Positions 16,888 through 25,839 of a stretch of 64,000 nt of DNA are shown piece by piece. The stretch covers positions 620,001 through 684,000 of the forward strand of contig JARWSJ010000003.1 of NCBI GenBank assembly GCA_029906195.1, read 5' to 3'. A program made the position numbers and the translations under genes. Source of the DNA: Chitinophagaceae bacterium 26-R-25. GTDB taxonomy: Bacteria; Bacteroidota; Bacteroidia; Chitinophagales; Chitinophagaceae. Every line of letters begins with the position of its first letter. Within the stretch, counting starts at the first letter, position 1. Below the pieces are notes generated by a model, which saw only the letters and a program-made list of their open reading frames with translations, made no database searches and had not been told where the DNA came from.

Positions 16888-18843
16888 CTAAAGACTCACC
16901 ATCAAACCTGCCATGAAATTAAACTTACGTGTGTTGTAACCGTAAATATCAAAGTACGACTGATTGGTGATGTTTCTGAAATCGCCAAACACTTTCACAA
17001 AACGCTTGCCACCGCTGAATGGAATTTTGTACTCAGCATAAGCATCAAGGTTGTAATAGCTTGCCAGGTTAACAATTTCAGCAGCGTATGTATTCGGATT
17101 GTAATAGAGATCCTGCCTTTTATCCTGCCATCTTACACCCGCTCTAACAAATAACGCCTCAGTAAACTGATAGCCCACATTCCCGTTAATTGCATTTTTA
17201 GGACGACGTTGTAAGTTGAAATAGCTTGTGTCTTTGCCATTAGAAGTATGCGTAGTCAACTTGCCATCAACATAAGTGTAATTTGCCGTAATGCTCAATT
17301 TAGAAGTTGGATGAACAGTCAGTTCCAACTCTGCACCCTGATCTTTTTGTTCATCGCCATTCATATAACGTCCATAGGGAGGAGTAAACGTAGACTGGAA
17401 AATGATCACATCTTTAATTGTTCTGTTAAAGTACAAAGCGCGAGCGTTGATCATATTGTTTTTGCTTACGAATTGCAAACCGGTTTCCAAAGAAACAGAC
17501 TTCTCAGGATTGAGCGATTTGTTGCCATACTCAGAAACAAGATTGTAGATGCTTGGTGCACGAAAGCCAGAAGAAAGATTGGCAAATGCTTTCCACTCTT
17601 TTGTGATCCAATAAGAAGGATTGAATGAGTAAGAGAAATTGGACCCTGCAATAGAGTGATGCGTATATCTTCCACCTACTTCAGCATTAAAGCCGCCAAG
17701 GTTTTTGAACAACAGGGCAGCATAGCCGCTGTACATATCAATTTTAGAGCTGTCGCCACCGAGCTTGCTGTAAGTCGTTTCGCTGCTGGCATCTTGCCTG
17801 CGGCCATCAACACCGGCAAGGAGACCGATATGCTCATGTAAGTTCAAGTTAATAAAGGCTTCCGCAAAATAGTTGTTGCCTTTATAATTGCCGAAACTTG
17901 GATCGTAATCATTTGTGCCAACAGGATTGTTTGCTGGATCATCAAGTTTGCGCTCAATGTGATTTTCGTTCACATTTACTGTAATGCTTCCTTTATCAAA
18001 GGTATAAATAGTGGAAAGTCCAAATTGCAGATTCTTGTTGGTGATAGTGCTGTTTTTATCATCCATAAATGCACCGTCATCAATAGCTGCATGGTATTGA
18101 TCAAACGAACCCAGCCATCTTATTTTGAAACGTCCCGCGTCTGCACCCAAACTAAGGCTCACATTATTTTGATTAATACCATCGTTATCAAACTTTTGAT
18201 TACCTGTTTTGTCGTTAGCAGAAGAAAAACCATCTGATTGCAAATGATTGTATTGCGCGTTATAATTGAACCATTTGATTTTACCACTCACACCTGCATT
18301 TCCTTTAAATGTTCCGTAAGTACCGCCTGCAACGGTTCCATTGATGGCAAAAGGGTTGTTACCTGTTTGTCTTTTGGTGATGATGTTGATGACTCCTGCA
18401 ACGGCATCTGAGCCGTACAGTACGGACTGTGTGCCTTTCAAAATTTCAACTCTTTCAATTTGATCGATTGAAAAGTGGTTCAAATCAAATTCACCTGAAA
18501 TACCCGATGGATCGTTCACAGGCATGCCATCTACCAATATCAGTGTGTTAGCGGCATTGGCGCCCTGCATATAAACGGTTTGATTGCTGCCCGGTGAGTT
18601 TTGCGAGCCATTGATCAATAAACCGGCTTGTTCGTTTAATACTTGTGTAAGTGAGCGGCCAGTGTTTTTCTCTAACTCTTGTCGACCGATAACAGTTAAT
18701 ACTTTTCCTGTTGCACTTTGTTTCTGTGCAAATTTGTTGGCAGTAACTACTACCTCATCCAACGATTTTTGTTTAATGGAGTCTGTCTGTGCAAATGCAC
18801 CATAGCAGGATAATAATGTGAAGCCTGCAATTAGTTGTTTCAT
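16888..18843 (-). CDS. btuB: TonB-dependent vitamin B12 receptor (BtuB-like)
   Basis: This 651-residue outer-membrane receptor starts with a signal peptide (MKQLIAGFTLLSCYGAFAQ). A TonB box region follows (LDEVVVTANKFAQKQSATGK), then a plug domain with GRSLTQVLNEQAGLLINGSQ, DGMPVNDPSG and EILKGTQSVLYGSDAVAGVINIITKR. The rest is a 22-strand barrel ending in FNFMAGLMVSL. The start was set at 18843; the longer frame runs into the riboswitch. Assignment to cobalamin rests on the cobalamin riboswitch directly upstream and on BtuB-like plug motifs. Expression should fall when B12 is plentiful. Confidence 0.9.
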   Translation of the reverse strand: MKQLIAGFTLLSCYGAFAQTDSIKQKSLDEVVVTANKFAQKQSATGKVLTVIGRQELEKNTGRSLTQVLNEQAGLLINGSQNSPGSNQTVYMQGANAANTLILVDGMPVNDPSGISGEFDLNHFSIDQIERVEILKGTQSVLYGSDAVAGVINIITKRQTGNNPFAINGTVAGGTYGTFKGNAGVSGKIKWFNYNAQYNHLQSDGFSSANDKTGNQKFDNDGINQNNVSLSLGADAGRFKIRWLGSFDQYHAAIDDGAFMDDKNSTITNKNLQFGLSTIYTFDKGSITVNVNENHIERKLDDPANNPVGTNDYDPSFGNYKGNNYFAEAFINLNLHEHIGLLAGVDGRRQDASSETTYSKLGGDSSKIDMYSGYAALLFKNLGGFNAEVGGRYTHHSIAGSNFSYSFNPSYWITKEWKAFANLSSGFRAPSIYNLVSEYGNKSLNPEKSVSLETGLQFVSKNNMINARALYFNRTIKDVIIFQSTFTPPYGRYMNGDEQKDQGAELELTVHPTSKLSITANYTYVDGKLTTHTSNGKDTSYFNLQRRPKNAINGNVGYQFTEALFVRAGVRWQDKRQDLYYNPNTYAAEIVNLASYYNLDAYAEYKIPFSGGKRFVKVFGDFRNITNQSYFDIYGYNTRKFNFMAGLMVSL

Positions 18844-18978
18844 GCTCAATGTTGTTTTTAAAGAACGGTTAACAATGAGCCTTCGGTAAGTAAAATGACT
18901 AAGTAGAAATATAAATTGCCTTTGGGTTTGGCATTTACATTCCATGCTTTTCACCCGAAAGCTTTGAATGAACACGTA

Positions 18979-19138
18979 TGTGGCAGGTCTTCTGGCTCGC
19001 GTTTCACTGAAATCCTTCCCGTGTTAACAGTGGTTTTATTTTCAGTAATGTGAACTTTTCACTACGCTTACAGCTACGGGGATAGCGCCGGAATTACACC
19101 GGACTTCCCTTTTAATGACGGTTGTCGTCAACCATATA
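18979..19138 (-). ncRNA. Cobalamin (vitamin B12) riboswitch upstream of btuB
   Basis: Read on the minus strand it has the full conserved core: AAAAGGGAAGTCCGGTGTAA, TTCCGGCGCTATCCCCGTAG, CTGTAAGC, later CACTGTTAACACGGGAAGG, and the closing GAGCCAGAAGACCTGCC. This is closer to the family consensus than the nrdB copy. A short hairpin (GGTTGACGACAACC) opens the element. About 135 nt separate its end from the btuB ATG, and I saw no clear terminator there. Confidence 0.95.
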
Positions 19139-19143
19139 CGGAG

Positions 19144-19151
19144 CGAAGGTA
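19144..19151 (-). promoter_or_regulatory. Possible -7 element of the btuB riboswitch transcript
   Basis: On the minus strand TACCTTCG, one base off TAnnTTTG, lies just upstream of the riboswitch start. Confidence 0.35.
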
Positions 19152-19165
19152 GGAAGTTTTGAGTA

Positions 19166-19322
19166 AGAACGCAGGGAGAACGCAGATTTTCATGATTGTC
19201 ATGATTTATCAAGATTTTTTATTTGAGATTAGAAATTTGATACTAGCCCGGTGCAACATTTTTCGGGGAAGCTGGTGCTTCAAAATTTTAAATCATGACA
19301 ATCATGAAAATCAGCGTTTCTT
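19166..19322. repeat. Family A palindromic repeat, copy 2
   Basis: The left arm around 19176-19222 (GAACGCAGATTTTCATGATT onward) and right arm at 19290-19319 (AAATCATGACAATCATGAAA onward) are inverted copies of the nine-base family A unit. The spacer is about 65 bp. It lies between the btuB promoter and the stop of the next TonB receptor gene, and ends 3 bp before that stop. Confidence 0.85.
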
Positions 19323-19324
19323 TC

Positions 19325-21388
19325 TCATCTAATGCCGAAGGCAATCCCCGCATAGAAATTCGCTGTTGGCGCTGCATTGTAATATCGGCCACCTGTAGCA
19401 TTGATGTCGTTTCCGAGGCTGTATTTTTGGTTTAACAAATTGTCGCCTCCTGCAAATAAATCGATGGTAAGATGTTTGCCCAAATTGTTTTTATAGCCAA
19501 GCTTTGCTCCAAGCAAATGATATTCATTCGCTTTGTCTGTATTCGCATCGTTCAGGTAAATGGAACTGCTGTAGAAATAAGTAGCATGTAAATATAGATG
19601 GGGTTTGAATGTAAGATCAAATCCTGCAGCCATTGTATTTGGCGCTATGCCTGGCATTTGATTGCCTGAGTAATTTGCGTCCAGTTGTTTAAACTCATTG
19701 TATCGGAAGTGGAAATAAGTATAACTGGCCCAAACAGTAGCACCCGAAATGAAGTTGTTCTTATTATCAGTGATCACGTAAGAAACGTTTGCTTCAACGC
19801 CTTTCTGTTTTGTAGAACCAGCGTTGGTATAATAATCTGCACCACCCGCATCACGGCGTTGCACGATCGCATTTTTCAAATTGAAGTCGAATACGTTTAC
19901 ATCCCACACCAATCTGTTTTGCAACAAATTTCCCCTGGCGCCAAGCTCATAATTCCAACCGTGCTCGGCTTGTAAGTTAGTATTGATAATGGTTGTAGCG
20001 GGTAGTAGTTCCTGCGTTGCAGGTGGCGAGAATCCTTTTGACACCACGCCATACACAGATACTCTGCTGAACTTTTTCAATAAGGAAAAACGCGGCGCCC
20101 ATTCGTTATTGAACTTGCTATCGTAAGTAAAATTCGGTACAACAGAAGTACGTGTAAAATTGATCTGTGTTTTATTAATGCTCACACCGGCAGTTGCTAC
20201 CCAGCCGCCATTAAAGATTGCCTCTGTCTGGGCAAATGCGTTCCACTGGCTGTTGTTGATTTCATCGCTTGTTTGCAATGAATCGGGATTGGCGTTTTTA
20301 TTGTTGTAAACATTATCTGTAAAATAACCTTGTTGCCCCTCTGCTCCAGCAATGATGTTCAGTTTTGTTTGTTGCAATTGTGCATTGTAACCAAAGACCG
20401 TTCTTCCGCCAAAATGCGGTTCCAATCTTTTCTCATAGTTGCGAATGGCACTGTTTTTAAAATTGGTGACCGTACCATACACAGAAGTGCTGTTGTAAAA
20501 GTTATCTGTAAAATGATATTGCTGATTAAAACCTGCCCAAAACATTTTTTGGTAGATGGCCGCATTGATCGCTTCAGCACTTGGAAAGCCACCGCTGGCG
20601 GGCCTTGCAGCTTTCGGGTTTGCATTGTATTGTGCTTTTGTTAATCCACCCGGCGTTTCATAAAACAAATCACCATAGAGCACATGGGTTGACATTTCAT
20701 ATTTGGGAGAAATAATACTTCTTGTTTCCCACGAAAGTGTTGTCCTGTGCATGGCACTTTGATCGCGATAGCCATTACTATTTTGATAGTTGTAACTGAT
20801 GTTGTTTTTAAAACGTTCGTCGCCAAACGTGATACCCGCATGAACGTTGTTCGTTCCAAAACTTCCGCCGGAGTATTGCAGTTGAAGTTCGTTGGTTTGC
20901 AAAGGATCAAAACCATTTGCCAGCACAACACCACCGGTACCTGCGCCATAAAGGCTACTTCCCGGGCCCTTTAAAATTTCCAGCGAAGAAAAATTGTCAG
21001 GCGAAAATTGATTGAGATAAGTGTTACCGCCCGGATCAGTGAAAGGTATACCGTTCCAGTAGACTTTTACGTTTCTTACTCCAAATGGTGCTCTTAGTGA
21101 ACTGCCACGAATATTTAATCGATAACTTCCCGGGGAGCGCTCTTCCATTCGTATGCCCGGCTCACTGTTTACCGCCGATAAAATGGAAACGTTGCCAAAA
21201 CGATCAAGCTGCGCTTCACGAACGGTGGAAACCGCCGCGCCAATGTCTTTAATATTACGGTTATGCTCGTATGCTTTTATAACAACTTCCTGGAGTTTTG
21301 CCGTGTCGGTAACTGACTGGGAAAATGAATAGTTGCAGGCAGCAACTATTAATATTGAAAGAAACAATTTCTTAATAAACGGTGCCAT
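19325..21388 (-). CDS. TonB-dependent outer-membrane receptor, ligand unknown
   Basis: This 687-residue protein has a signal peptide (PFIKKLFLSILIVAACNYSFSQ) and a TonB box region (LQEVVIKAYEHNRNIKDIGAAVSTV). The plug has NIRGSSLRAPFGVRNVKVYWNG and LEILKGPGSSLYGAGTGGVV, and the barrel ends NFYAGIAFGIR. It resembles siderophore or metal receptors more than SusC proteins, having no carboxypeptidase-like N-terminal domain and no SusD neighbour. It lies upstream of the btuB riboswitch on the same strand; whether it also transports a corrinoid or metal is open. A 343-bp divergent region separates it from the tolC-like gene. Confidence 0.88.
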   Translation of the reverse strand: MAPFIKKLFLSILIVAACNYSFSQSVTDTAKLQEVVIKAYEHNRNIKDIGAAVSTVREAQLDRFGNVSILSAVNSEPGIRMEERSPGSYRLNIRGSSLRAPFGVRNVKVYWNGIPFTDPGGNTYLNQFSPDNFSSLEILKGPGSSLYGAGTGGVVLANGFDPLQTNELQLQYSGGSFGTNNVHAGITFGDERFKNNISYNYQNSNGYRDQSAMHRTTLSWETRSIISPKYEMSTHVLYGDLFYETPGGLTKAQYNANPKAARPASGGFPSAEAINAAIYQKMFWAGFNQQYHFTDNFYNSTSVYGTVTNFKNSAIRNYEKRLEPHFGGRTVFGYNAQLQQTKLNIIAGAEGQQGYFTDNVYNNKNANPDSLQTSDEINNSQWNAFAQTEAIFNGGWVATAGVSINKTQINFTRTSVVPNFTYDSKFNNEWAPRFSLLKKFSRVSVYGVVSKGFSPPATQELLPATTIINTNLQAEHGWNYELGARGNLLQNRLVWDVNVFDFNLKNAIVQRRDAGGADYYTNAGSTKQKGVEANVSYVITDNKNNFISGATVWASYTYFHFRYNEFKQLDANYSGNQMPGIAPNTMAAGFDLTFKPHLYLHATYFYSSSIYLNDANTDKANEYHLLGAKLGYKNNLGKHLTIDLFAGGDNLLNQKYSLGNDINATGGRYYNAAPTANFYAGIAFGIR

Positions 21389-21731
21389 TCTTTGGGCTTT
21401 GGTAAGTTTTAAGTACGATCTGTTTCCACTAAAACATAAAATTGGCCGAAAAAGTATATAAAAAACTATTCCTCAACGAAAAATCTTTATTTTGAAAACT
21501 AATTTACAAGCAATTGAAATTTATTACACTCCAAAAATGAATTTCAATTCCTTATAATGCCGATGGATCAAACAAATAGAACAATGAGACGTAGTCGAAT
21601 TGGGCTGTATTGTTTGACCAATCGGTATTAGGTTAGAACTCTCTGATTGCTTGCTTTATAGATTGTGGAACAATGATTAATTGAGGGGATATTTAATAAA
21701 AGATTGATTATAAACTTAAAAGATTTCAACA
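21389..21731. other. Divergent intergenic region with two inverted repeats
   Basis: There are no genes here. An AT-rich hairpin (AATTGAAATTTATT with AATGAATTTCAATT, about 21512-21550) is followed by 21-bp imperfect arms at 21555-21575 and 21610-21630. The latter (TAATGCCGATGGATCAAACAA and its complement) match at 18 of 21 positions. Promoters for both flanking genes must lie here. Confidence 0.55.
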
Positions 21732-23210
21732 GTGAAATTGAACCAATCCTGTTTTCTATTACTACTGTTAACGGGTCTGTTTTTGAACAACACATCATTT
21801 GCCCAAAAGAAATGGAACCTGATGGAGTGCGTGGAATATGCATGGGCGCATAACCTCACAGTTAAAACGGCAGATGTGCAGGAATTGTATTCTGAAGCTA
21901 CATTAAAGCAGGCAAAACTATCGAGGGTTCCGAATGCGAATTTTTCCACGAGCACGGGTTACAACCTCGGTAGAACCATCAACGCTGCAACCAACACATA
22001 TGTTGACATCAATAGCCTTTCCCAGGATTTTAGTTTGAATCTCGATGCCACCATCTTCAATTGGAACCGCATAAAAAATAATATTCTGTCGCAGGAGCTG
22101 GAAAATAAAGCTTCGCTCGCTGATGTAGATAAAGCAAAAAATGATGTGGCTCTAAATGTGGCAACGGCTTATTTGCAGGCATTATTGGCAATCGAACAAG
22201 TTAGAATTGTGCGGGTACAGGTGCAGCAGGACAGCGCTCAACTATATACTGTAAGAAAAAGAGTAGACGCAGGTGCGGTTCCCGAGCTGGACGCATTGCA
22301 ACTGGAATCTCAACTGGCGTTGGATAGTTCAAATTTGATCACCGCAAAATCAACAGCAGAGCTGAATTTGATCCAACTCAAGTCGTTGATGAATCTTGAT
22401 TTTGCAACACCTTTTGAAATTGACGTTCCTCCTGTTGAAGTTATACCTGTTGAGCCAATAGCATCGCTGCAACCAGAAGATGTTTATAATCTCGCCCTTA
22501 CAAATCAGCCGGCACAAAAAGCAAATCAATTGAGACTGGATTCCAAACAGGCTGCTACTAAATCCAGCAGGGCTAATTTATATCCAACCCTTTCGGCATT
22601 TGGCAGACTTAACACCAGGTTTTCAAATCCAGCCTCGATGATAACCGGAGCGAAACTCATTAATTATAACCAAAATGGCGATTATGTTTTAATAGACCCT
22701 CTTAATCCAGCCAGCGCCCAGCCCGTATATTCACCGAAGTACGAAGCTTTGCAGGAAAACAGAACATTTGCACAATATTGGGATGGCTGGGGAACGCAGT
22801 TTACCGGCAACTTTGGTCAAAACCTTGGGATTAATATTTCAGTTCCCATTTTCAGCGGATATAATGCACGCACCAATTACGAAAGATCTAAGCTTGATAT
22901 AAAAAACCAACAGGTTGTTATTGAACAGGCGGATCAAAAATTGAAACAGGATATTTACACTGCCTACACCAATGCAGTTGCTGCCTTGCAAAAATTCAAC
23001 TCCAGTAAAGTAAGCGTGGACGTTTCACAAAAAACATATGACGTTGCGAAAAAGAGACACGATATCGGATTGCTCAATACCTATGATTTAATTACCAGCC
23101 AAAACAATCTTGCCCGCGCAAAACTCGACCTGGCCAATGCCCAATACGATTATGTTTTTAAAATGAAAGTATTGGAATTTTACAAAGGCATGGGCCTTCG
23201 ATTGCAATAA
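21732..23210 (+). CDS. TolC family outer-membrane efflux protein
   Basis: This 492-residue protein has a GTG start, a signal peptide (KLNQSCFLLLLLTGLFLNNTSFAQ) and two OEP repeats: WNLMECVEYAWAHNLTVKTADVQ to AYLQALLAIEQVRI, and LRLDSKQAATKSSRANLYPTLSAFGRL to GLLNTYDLITSQNNLARAKLDLANAQYDYVFKMKVLEFY. This is the usual duplicated coil and barrel pattern of a trimeric outer-membrane channel. The HlyD-type adaptor starts 42 bp downstream, so the two form an operon. No inner-membrane pump follows. Confidence 0.92.
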   Translation: MKLNQSCFLLLLLTGLFLNNTSFAQKKWNLMECVEYAWAHNLTVKTADVQELYSEATLKQAKLSRVPNANFSTSTGYNLGRTINAATNTYVDINSLSQDFSLNLDATIFNWNRIKNNILSQELENKASLADVDKAKNDVALNVATAYLQALLAIEQVRIVRVQVQQDSAQLYTVRKRVDAGAVPELDALQLESQLALDSSNLITAKSTAELNLIQLKSLMNLDFATPFEIDVPPVEVIPVEPIASLQPEDVYNLALTNQPAQKANQLRLDSKQAATKSSRANLYPTLSAFGRLNTRFSNPASMITGAKLINYNQNGDYVLIDPLNPASAQPVYSPKYEALQENRTFAQYWDGWGTQFTGNFGQNLGINISVPIFSGYNARTNYERSKLDIKNQQVVIEQADQKLKQDIYTAYTNAVAALQKFNSSKVSVDVSQKTYDVAKKRHDIGLLNTYDLITSQNNLARAKLDLANAQYDYVFKMKVLEFYKGMGLRLQ

Positions 23211-23252
23211 CCCTAAACGAACCATTCTATCTCTAATTGAAAAGAACACTTT

Positions 23253-24662
23253 ATGAACAAGAAATTGCTTTGGATAATTATATCGGTAGTATTACTTGTT
23301 GTCTTGTTGGTAGTATTACAAAAGGCAGGCGCATTCGGAAAAGATGAAGGAGTAAAAGTAACCGCAGAAAAAGCTGTAAAAAGAACCATTATTGAAACCG
23401 TAAATGCACCTGGAAAAGTATATCCGGAAATTGAAGTAAAGATCAGCCCCGATATTTCCGGCGAGATCATCGAACTTACTGTTGCTGAAGGTGACAGTGT
23501 AAGCAAGGGTGAAGTGCTTGCAAAAATATATCCGGACATTTATGTTACACAACGTGACCAGGCGGCGGCTGTTGTAAATCAGCAACGTGCCACTGTAAGC
23601 AATAGCCAGGAGCAATTGAACGGCCTGAAAGCCTCAATGGATCAAACACAAAAAGCCTATGATCGCCAAAAGCAATTGTTGGGTGAAAAAGTAATTTCCC
23701 AGTCAGAATTTGAGCAGGCTGAAAGCGCTTACCTCTCTGCCAAAGCAAGTTATAACGCTGCTGTACAAGGCATTAAAAGTAACCAGGCTGCCACGATCAG
23801 TGCACAGGCAAATCTAGACAAAGCCGCAAAAGACCTTAGTCGTACAACTATCCTGTCTCCCATGAGCGGCATCGTGTCTTTAATGAGTGTGAAAAAAGGC
23901 GAACGTGTAGTAGGTAGCTCAATGATGGCCGGTACAGAAATGATGCGCATAGCAGACATGAGCAAAATTGAAGTGCGTGTAGATGTAAGTGAAAACGATA
24001 TTCCGAAAGTAAAACTCGGCGACTCGGCTTTGGTAGAAGTAGATGCATATAACAATCGCAAATTCAAAGGCATCGTTACGCAGATTGCCAGCAGCAATAC
24101 TACAGCGGCTACGGCTTCCTCCACCACGACTACTTCAAACGATGTAACCAACTATAAAGTGTACATTAGATTGCTGCCTGATTCTTACAAAGACCTTGTT
24201 GGAAAAGGCGGATCGTCGCCTTTTCGTCCCGGTATGAGCGCAAGCGCAGATATCCAGACAAAGAGAAATGAAAACGTATTATCTGTTCCAATCAATGCGG
24301 TTACCACGAGAGAGAAGGGATCTGATAATGCGATCGATAAATCGAAGAACTCTGTAGACGCCAACAATAACAATAATAATAACAATACCAGGAACGCTGT
24401 CGGCTCGCCGGAAGAAGACAAAAAAACAAACGCCGAAGAGCTTGAAGAAGTCGTGTACATCTTGCAGGCAGATAAAACGGTGAAGAAAGCCGTTGTGAAA
24501 ACAGACATCCAGGATGTAAGCTATATTCAAATCGTAAGCGGTATTAAAGAAGGAGATGAAGTTATTTCTGGTCCATATTCCTTAATAAGCAAAACGCTGA
24601 AACAAGGCACTAAAGTGCAAGTGGTGGATAAGGATAAGTTGTTTGATCAAAAGAAAAAATAG
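23253..24662 (+). CDS. Periplasmic adaptor (HlyD/MacA-like) of an efflux pump
   Basis: This 469-residue protein has one N-terminal membrane anchor (LLWIIISVVLLVVLLVVLQ). The first half-lipoyl motif is VKISPDISGEIIELTVAEGDSVSKGEVLAKI; a long coiled coil follows (about 95-190), then the second half-lipoyl motif LDKAAKDLSRTTILSPMSGIVSLMSVKKGERV and a beta-barrel domain. A low-complexity linker of eight Asn (from AAC/AAT repeats near 24363-24388), then Glu/Lys, interrupts the membrane-proximal domain at about 370-405. MacA-type adaptors are usually followed by a MacB-type ABC permease; here gpsA follows instead, so the pump is encoded elsewhere. Confidence 0.9.
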   Translation: MNKKLLWIIISVVLLVVLLVVLQKAGAFGKDEGVKVTAEKAVKRTIIETVNAPGKVYPEIEVKISPDISGEIIELTVAEGDSVSKGEVLAKIYPDIYVTQRDQAAAVVNQQRATVSNSQEQLNGLKASMDQTQKAYDRQKQLLGEKVISQSEFEQAESAYLSAKASYNAAVQGIKSNQAATISAQANLDKAAKDLSRTTILSPMSGIVSLMSVKKGERVVGSSMMAGTEMMRIADMSKIEVRVDVSENDIPKVKLGDSALVEVDAYNNRKFKGIVTQIASSNTTAATASSTTTTSNDVTNYKVYIRLLPDSYKDLVGKGGSSPFRPGMSASADIQTKRNENVLSVPINAVTTREKGSDNAIDKSKNSVDANNNNNNNNTRNAVGSPEEDKKTNAEELEEVVYILQADKTVKKAVVKTDIQDVSYIQIVSGIKEGDEVISGPYSLISKTLKQGTKVQVVDKDKLFDQKKK

Positions 24663-24686
24663 TAGAGACGCATAACAATGCGTCTT
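24662..24686. repeat. Family E-like palindrome abutting the adaptor stop codon
   Basis: GTAGAGACGCAT and AATGCGTCTT form a hairpin. Its first base is the last base of the TAG stop codon. Family E copies also touch or overlap a stop at uvrC, while at nrdA another hairpin does so. Confidence 0.6.
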
Positions 24687-24705
24687 CTTTGCGTGTTATC
24701 AAATG

Positions 24706-24753
24706 TTTGCGAAACAAGTTGGAAGATGCTAAATCATCAATTTGTTTCGCAAA
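24706..24753. repeat. 12-bp perfect inverted repeat upstream of gpsA
   Basis: TTTGCGAAACAA (24706-24717) and TTGTTTCGCAAA (24742-24753) are perfect complements around a 24-nt spacer. It ends 47 bp before the gpsA ATG and could be a regulatory site or a leader hairpin. Confidence 0.6.
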
Positions 24754-24800
24754 TAATTTTTACGAATCTTTGAAGCTTAGTGTTTTAAAATTGTTCTGCC

Positions 24801-25838
24801 ATGAAATTTGGAATAATAGGAGCCGGAAGTTGGGCAACTGCTTTGGTTAAAATTCTTACTGACAATAAAATTCCCGTGAATTGGTGGGTGCGCAAGGAAG
24901 ACATTGCCGAGCATCTTGCAAAGCGTCATCATAATCCAACCCATTTATCATCCGTTTACTTTGATACCTCGCTGCTTACTCTTAGTGTTGATATCAACGC
25001 AACCATTGCCGCGAGTGATTGTGTTGTAATTGGCGTTCCGTCTGCATATCTGCTGGACGTGCTGGGAACAGTTCATCCGACTGCATTTGAGGGAAAGAAG
25101 ATCATCTCAGCCGTAAAAGGAATATTACCGGGCATCAACATATTGCTGAACGAATATTTGAAGCAACAATTCAACGTGCCTTCCTCCAACTACTTCACCG
25201 TTATGGGGCCTTGCCACGCAGAAGAAGTAGCTTCCGAAAAACTTTCTTATCTCACCTTCTCCGGCAATAAAGAGGAAGAAGTTGCAGTGATCGCAAAATA
25301 TTTTCGCACTTACTACATCAACACCGCTACCAATAACGATTTGACCGGCGTGCAATATGCCGCAGTTTTAAAGAACATTTATGCATTGGGCTCAGGTATT
25401 GCACACGGCCTTGAATACGGAGATAATTTTTTAAGCGTGCTCATTTCCAATGCTGCAGATGAAATGGCCGGCTTTCTACAAAAGGTAGGCATTCGAAATA
25501 TTGAAGTGGGCATGCATGATGGCGAAAATCCGATTTCACACAAAAAAGTCGCCAACTATGCAACCTCCGTGTATTTGGGCGATTTGCTGGTAACCTGCTA
25601 TTCATTGCATAGCCGTAACAGAACCTTTGGTAACATGATCGGCAAAGGCTATTCTGTTATTTCCGCACAGCTGGAAATGAACATGGTTGCCGAAGGCTAC
25701 AATGCCAGCAAATGTATTTACTACATCAACAAAGAAGTGGGCGCAGAAATGCCCATCGCAGAAACAGTCTACAAAATTCTTTGGGAGCAATTACCCGCGA
25801 GGAAAGGGTTTCGCTTTATTGAGGAGAAACTTTTATAG
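24801..25838 (+). CDS. gpsA: NAD(P)-dependent glycerol-3-phosphate dehydrogenase
   Basis: This 345-residue protein makes sn-glycerol 3-phosphate from dihydroxyacetone phosphate for phospholipid synthesis. The Rossmann start is FGIIGAGSWATALVKIL (GxGxWxxA). The conserved GPCHAEEVASEK and the catalytic VQYAAVLKNIYALGSGI, with the lysine in A-L-K-N, are present. The C-terminal half has NRTFGNMIGKGYSV and EGYNASKCIYYIN. The usual G-P-S/N-H/F-A-E-E becomes G-P-C-H-A-E-E, as in other Bacteroidota. It is probably transcribed alone. Confidence 0.95.
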   Translation: MKFGIIGAGSWATALVKILTDNKIPVNWWVRKEDIAEHLAKRHHNPTHLSSVYFDTSLLTLSVDINATIAASDCVVIGVPSAYLLDVLGTVHPTAFEGKKIISAVKGILPGINILLNEYLKQQFNVPSSNYFTVMGPCHAEEVASEKLSYLTFSGNKEEEVAVIAKYFRTYYINTATNNDLTGVQYAAVLKNIYALGSGIAHGLEYGDNFLSVLISNAADEMAGFLQKVGIRNIEVGMHDGENPISHKKVANYATSVYLGDLLVTCYSLHSRNRTFGNMIGKGYSVISAQLEMNMVAEGYNASKCIYYINKEVGAEMPIAETVYKILWEQLPARKGFRFIEEKLL

Positions 25839-25839
25839 A

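Noticed and set aside
18844-18975. Longer N-terminus for BtuB
   Set aside because: The extra residues are translated riboswitch leader; the ATG at 18843 starts a clear signal peptide.
24363-24390. AAT/AAC repeat as a frameshift or phase-variation site
   Set aside because: The repeat unit is three bases, so length changes keep frame; kept only as a variable linker remark.
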